A stretch of DNA of 64,000 bases, taken from contig JABYQQ010000007.1 in NCBI GenBank assembly GCA_022605405.1, positions 744,001-808,000 of the forward strand. The letters are read 5' to 3'. A program made the translations under genes and the position numbers. Position 1 is the stretch's first letter; each line of letters opens with the position of its first letter. This DNA is from Earliella scabrosa (Eukaryota > Basidiomycota > Agaricomycetes > Polyporales > Polyporaceae). The notes below the pieces were generated by a model. That model had not been told where the DNA came from. It ran no database searches and saw nothing but the letters and a program-made list of their open reading frames with translations. Below, one piece after another: positions 59,181-64,000 of this stretch.

Positions 59181-62100
59181 TCAGTCGGCCTCATCGTCGC
59201 TGATAATGATGATCATCTCGCGCGCTGTCTCGGGCCACCGAAACGGCACTGTCGGCGATGGCTTCCTCTTCTGCGGAGCCACCGTGCTTGGCGTAGGAGT
59301 CGACGCCGGGGTCGGGGTTGCCGACGACCTCCGCGAGCTCGGCACCGGAGTGGGAGTCGCGGATGTCGTGACGGACGTTGGAGAGGGCATGGACGAGGAC
59401 ACAACCGGCGCCGGCTTGTTGACCTTCACCACGACGACGCCCGAGTCGATTTCGCGCTTGACTTCGTCCGCAGCCCTGTGGAACATGAAACGTCTCAGCC
59501 GATCGCGTACCGTATGTTTCACCTGCGCTCGTCTTCGTGCAGCACGGGAGGTTTGCTTACTTGGTCTTGGCTTTCAATAGACGCATCAAGAGGTCTTTCT
59601 CTTCCTTCGTCTTCGCCGCGGCGATCTTGCCAAAGAGCGACTTGCTCGTGGACACGAGCTCCAGCCACCGCTTCTGCTTGATCTGCTTCTGCTCCTCGGT
59701 GAGCGGGACTGTTACGGTGATGGGTGCGAATGGCGCCGACGTTTGGATGGAGATGGGGATAGGGGCAGCGACGGTGGACGATGGTGTGTTCCGTGGTTGT
59801 TCCATGGAGACTGTGGGTGTCGATGTGGGGAAGGGGGACGAGTGTGGCAGCACGGCAGCAGCGTGGATAGTCTCGGAGATGAAGGAAGAAGCGAGGTCGT
59901 CGAAGTTCACCGTCGTCGACTCGGTCTTGATAACGACCGACCCGTCGACAGCCGACTCTTTGGCGTCGGTTACCACCCGTGCATGGTCTAAGGAGGGAGA
60001 ATCGAGCGGAGTCATCGGCTCAGGAGACTCGGAGCTGCCATTGCTGGACAAGGATGTCCTTGAGCTGTAAGCAAGAGCACGCATCGCAAGCTCCGCCTTC
60101 GTCCGCGCGATGGCATCCTCGAGCTTCTGGCGACGGATCTCCTTGATAGATGCTTCTTTCTTCTCGGTTGTAAGAGGGAGCTCCGGCACTGGGGGAGCGA
60201 GCTCTTGAATGAAGCTTTCGTCGAGTGCTGCTGTTACGACTGGAGGCTGAGGAGCTGGTGAAGCTGTTGTGATCTCCAGAGCCGGTGATGGAGGGCGGGA
60301 ACCGTCGGCCACACTGGACATTTCCATGTCTTCATCCTCGGCATCTGCATCCTCCGCACCGACATCATCGACGTCGTCTTCCAGATCCATATCTTCCTCC
60401 TCGGGTTCGCCGACAGTCGAGGCCGACATTACCAGTGGAGGTGACGGCTGCGACTTGCGCGCTTCGTCTTCCGACTCCAGCTCCATCTCTTCTTCCCATG
60501 CGTCCTCGCGAGAAGTCGGCAGTAAGGGCATTTCGGAGAAGCGCTCGATGAGAGGCTGTCGCGGTGAGGGGATGGTAACAGCTACAGGAGCAGCCTCGCG
60601 TCTCGACGTCGAGTGCTCGGGAACATGTGCGCTCGAAGCCAGGACATTGACGTCGGGCACGCGAGGGTGGGCGTGGATCGCGGCCACAAGTGGTACCGGC
60701 TCGGCGAGTCGCTCTTCAAGGTGTGGCGCCTTCTTCTTGCCCTTGTTCTTCTTCTTCTTAAACTTCAGATTCGTCTCTACGACCTCTCCCTCCTCGATCT
60801 CGCCCTCTTCGATCTCCTTGTCGGCGGGGAAAGATGTCTCGGATGGCCGCAGCGTACGTGGCGGCTTATCGCCTTTGTACCGATAGACCCTAATGTGTTC
60901 TTTCCCGTCTCCGCGCAGCCTGAGGCTCGCAAACGCGCCGTCTGCCGAGTGCGATCCTACCCACTCCACAAGGGCCTTCCCTGACTTCGCGTCTACCACC
61001 ACCCGCACTGGTGTGCCATAACGCTTGGCCCACGATGTGACGAAGTCCACTTTGCGGAACTTCTTGGGTAACTGCGCCATGACGAGGGTGAAATCCACCA
61101 CGGGCGGAATAGGAGCAGAGGGAGCAGGTGGATCGAGATTGGGCGCGCTGAGGTCAAAGTAGCCGTTGTTGCCCTTGTCTTCGAGAACGCCCATGAGACG
61201 TTTCGACGACTCGACAGGCGCGCCAACCGGACGCTCAGGGAGATTGCGGGTGGGTGGTGCTTCTGGACGGTGGCGGGGGTGAGGGAGGAGTGGCGGCGAC
61301 ATTGGCAGAGGAGGATGTTGCTCTGCATAAGCGGAGGTTCCGGGCGCGCTGGAAGATCCACCGGTGAGAGCGAGCAATGAGGCTGAAAGAGCCTCCAGCT
61401 GACGTAGTCGCTCGCTAAGGGAGGCGTCGAAAGGCTGGTTGAAGAGGGTCGAGAGGTCCGGCTGTGGAGCATCAGATGTGGACTCTTGCTCAGCGGCGTA
61501 GGTAGAGGAGGAAGGTTGTGGTTGTGTTGAAGGTTCAGCGTGTGGTGGCGCAGGGGACGGAGGTCGCTCTGGTATCTGTGATGTGCCTAGAGACTCGGTG
61601 GCAGCGTATGAATCAGAACCATACGATGATGGATACCAAGGAGTAGCCAGTGCGGATAGCATGGAGGGACGTTCGGTTGGGTTCCAGAGAGGCCCGTCCG
61701 TCGGCCTGTACTCATCCTCAGGTGATATATACGCATTGCCGACCGCTTGATAAGGGTCTATTGGCCATGTATAGCCGAAGCCGAAGCCTGGCAAGTCGAA
61801 AGGCGGTTGGGAGTAGTACGGCAAAGGGAAGAAGTCGACATGTTGGTGCGTTGCCGTTGTGCCGTCTTGCATCATCATTGGATGAACTAGACCGTCATGT
61901 TGCACGTGGTGAGGCTCGCCATTGGGGAAAGCTGAGGTGGGAGCATTACGTTGACGGTCTTTACGTTGCTTCTTCTTCTTCTTGCTGCCTCCTGTGTGGT
62001 CAGGCGGAGGTTGCAGCTGCGAAGTGCTGCCAGACTCCCGTATGTCCGTCCATTTGCGCTTATGGCCAGATGACGGTAGCGTTGCAGCGACAGGAGATGA

Positions 62101-62466
62101 GGATGGAGGCGGAGGTGGAGGTGGAGGAACAGACACTATTGCTTGTGGCGGTTGATACATGCTGTGGCTACAGAACATATGGGCACGTACCTGTCCCAGT
62201 CGACGTCAACGGAAGGGCTTCAGTGGGCTTAGAGGACGACGCAAGGGCACTGTGCCCGGAGCTGTATGTGGGAGTGTACGTGGGAGTGTTCGAGCTAGAA
62301 TTCGATGAGTCGGTCCACCTGCGAGCGTGTTAGCAACATCTGGGCCAACATACACTCAAGGATTTGTGGAGTACCTGCTCAGTTCGTTCTCAACAAACGC
62401 TGCATCCTCCTCGTCGGATATCAGAATAGGCTCAGTGTAAGAGCCAGCACTGTGCACTGCCGTCAT
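59181..62466 (-). CDS. Large low-complexity protein with RRM-like segment, four exons
   Basis: Exons 62466-62375, 62318-62191, 62141-59561 and 59475-59181 give 1031 codons in frame. The N terminus reads MTAVHSAGSYTEPILISDEE. A poly-Pro run and the basic stretch GGSKKKKKQRKDRQR follow. The middle has VDFTLVMAQLPKKFRKVDF, then RYGTPVRVVVDAKSGKALVE and HIRVYRYKG. This beta-alpha-beta pattern resembles an RRM fold, though RNP motifs are weak. After it come acidic repeats (EIEEGEIEEGEVVE), Ser/Pro-rich stretches, a Lys-rich helix near LVSTSKSLFGKIAAAKTK and a tail ending MIIIISDDEAD. A nuclear RNA- or chromatin-linked role would fit but is inference. The exon 3 acceptor at 62142 is the one that keeps both frame and a normal intron length of 49 nt. 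Confidence 0.75.
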
Positions 62467-62930
62467 TGGTCTTCAGGGAACACCTAGCCAGCGGAGAGGG
62501 GTCGAAAAGTTGTTTTGCGACTGGGTGGCGGTCTGTCTGCCGTAGTCAGAGATGCAACAAGAGTTCAGTTCTGAAGTGCGAACCAAACAAGAGGGGAATG
62601 CTGCACCAACGGCGAAGAGGAGCAGAGCGTGGACGCCGACCGGGATGAGGATTCCGTGGAAAGGACTTGTGAGGACTAGGCGCTGACTGTGTTCGTCGGC
62701 ATATCCCGGCCAGCCTCGACCAGCCTCCCCTTCAGTCGACTCATCGTTTGCAAACCCCGCTGTCTGCCACCAGCACTCGAGATTTGAGATCGTAGTTCCT
62801 ACTTTCATGCTCAATGCACGCGATCCGTACACGAAGATCATATTACACCCGGGTTCCGTTAAGGGAACACTATACATATACTGTACTGTCTAGGCTCCGG
62901 AGGACACTAGTACTCGGAATACACGGGTTT
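62467..62930. other. Intergenic region
   Basis: This gap of about 460 bp lies between the 5' end of the RRM-like gene and the 3' end of the S41-type gene, both minus strand. Nothing further was recognised. Confidence 0.4.
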
Positions 62931-64000
62931 TTACAACACAGTCTTCGCAACGTGGTTCCAGATTGCAACGGGGTTGTTGACGCTAAGAGCGGGAAGTCAG
63001 AAAGGCGCCTCATCATGTGGAGAGCAGTACATACATCTCAGCAGTGAGGTGGACGTTGACATCGGCCGGGTGGTTCTGCCACTCTGTTTGTGTGCGTGGT
63101 GAGCACATAAGCTTCTCGGACGTGCCCAGACAAACTCACCCTCGGGCTGGTTGGGCTTGTCGATGCCAAAACCAAGACGCCAGGTGATGCCCTGACGACT
63201 GTTGGTCAAGCTGCAACTTCGTCAGACACTTTGCTCGACCGAGATACAAGGGTAGACTCACAAGTCGGGAGGAGCGAGGGTGTGGTTCTTAAGTCCGACA
63301 GACTTGATCTCGGTGTCAATGGTCGAGAAGTCAGTTGACTGGCCACCGACAATACCGCAGTACTGCTGGGGAAGGAGCTTGTTGCCACCGTAGACAGCGG
63401 TTCTGGCGCCCTCGTGCTTCTGCATGGTGATCTGTAACACCCACTCATCAACACAACCGTTCCATGAAAGTATGTGGTGGCGGACGTACGCTGAACAGAG
63501 AGCACGAGCTGGCACAACGACCATTGCCGATGATGACAACCTTCTTGGGGTCGAAGAGCGCCTCCGCAGGGGCATCAAAATTGAACGGCTGGCACTCCTG
63601 ACCGAGGCGCTGGCTGAACGAGTCCTTGCGGCCGTTGATGACCTTATCGACAGAGGGGTCGAGCCAGTCGTAGTCAGCGGGGAACACCGTGTGGTTCGCG
63701 AACGCCCAGTTAAGCGAGTTGTACAGCAGGACATTGTAAGGGTCTGCGCCGTCAATAATCTTCTTGACAATCTCCTTCGCGAGAGGACCGGCACGAGCCT
63801 CAGTATCGAGACCGGCCTGGGGGACGGAAGTATCCTTGGGGCCGACGATCTAGAGCAGAGGTCAGTGAGAGAGTCGATGTTGTCTGAACAGGATACTGAC
63901 GATGCGGTGGAGCCACTAGATCATAACGCATGTCAGCTAGGCAATCCAGTCTACAAAGATGATGGCGTCGACGCACGTGAGCAATGCAGATGTAACCACC
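62931..64000 (-). CDS. S41-type peptidase-like protein, 3' part (5' end beyond the window)
   Basis: Exons seen are at least 64000-63977, then 63915-63901 (15 nt), 63849-63490, 63431-63262, 63210-63140, 63083-63035 and 62982-62931. They join in frame and end ...IWNHVAKTVL. The region GRCASSCSLFSITMQKHEG resembles the nucleophile-Ser segment of tail-specific (S41) peptidase domains in fungal secreted proteins. GGYICIAHWLHRI at the start and GLKNHTLAPPDF with WRLGFGIDKPNQPEEW later are family-like blocks, by recollection. Several Cys and N-glycosylation-type sites (NHT) fit a secreted protein, but the N terminus is outside the window, so a signal peptide cannot be checked. Substrate and activity are unknown. 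Confidence 0.75.
63901..63915 (-). other. 15-nt microexon of the S41-type gene
   Basis: On the minus strand TGGCTCCACCGCATC is preceded by gatctag and followed by gtcagt. It encodes WLHRI in phase 0, between GGYICIAH and IVGPKDTS. Both neighbouring exons are also in phase 0 here, so skipping it would lose five residues without a frameshift. Confidence 0.65.

Noticed and set aside
62142..62190. A start codon at 62178 for the large RRM-like gene
   Set aside because: The ATG lies inside a 49-nt intron; two upstream exons join in phase and give a better N terminus.

Overview
The window looks like nuclear DNA of a basidiomycete fungus, most likely an Agaricomycete (polypore-like). It is GC-rich. 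Its genes are cut by many short introns, mostly 50-80 nt, with clear GT..AG ends. The families present (S10 carboxypeptidase, fungal P450, HNH protein, basidiomycete-type F-box-like and coiled-coil proteins) fit that group. Exon chains were worked out by hand from splice sites, reading phase and conserved motifs. Most multi-exon models close exactly in frame, which is the main support for them.

Layout. 1-1972: no gene recognised. 1973-7849 (minus): a six-exon amidohydrolase with a 10-nt microexon, then a four-exon F-box-like protein. 7850-16946: about 9 kb without an intact gene, CT-rich in its first third and holding a few protein-like shreds. 16947-25167: a coiled-coil protein (minus), a secreted S10 serine carboxypeptidase (minus), a cytochrome P450 (plus) whose haem-ligand cysteine codon is lost, and a small Pro/Ser-rich conserved protein (minus) whose stop codon is followed in frame by a membrane-anchor-like extension.

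26348-54107 is a dense block of housekeeping genes: a DUF726 alpha/beta-hydrolase-like membrane protein (minus), SRP14 (minus), a MET1-type sirohaem synthesis enzyme (plus; SRP14 and MET1 share a 246-bp promoter region), the condensin ATPase SMC4 (plus), an HNH-nuclease-like protein (minus), a CAK1-like CDK-family kinase (minus), a Cys-rich conserved protein (plus), an NRAMP metal transporter (plus), the ribosome-biogenesis factor UTP14 (minus) and malic enzyme (minus). 56273-64000: a single-pass membrane protein (plus), a 1.7-kb gap with a G-rich tandem array and a strong hairpin, a large low-complexity protein with an RRM-like segment (minus), and the 3' part of an S41-type peptidase (minus) running off the right edge.

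No biosynthetic cluster, intact transposon, CRISPR array, rRNA or tRNA was recognised. The most unusual observations are the P450 without its haem thiolate, several GC-AG introns in SMC4, two microexons, the possible stop-codon readthrough at 24436, an MCB/palindrome cluster before SMC4, and two stop-free, length-3n introns in UTP14.
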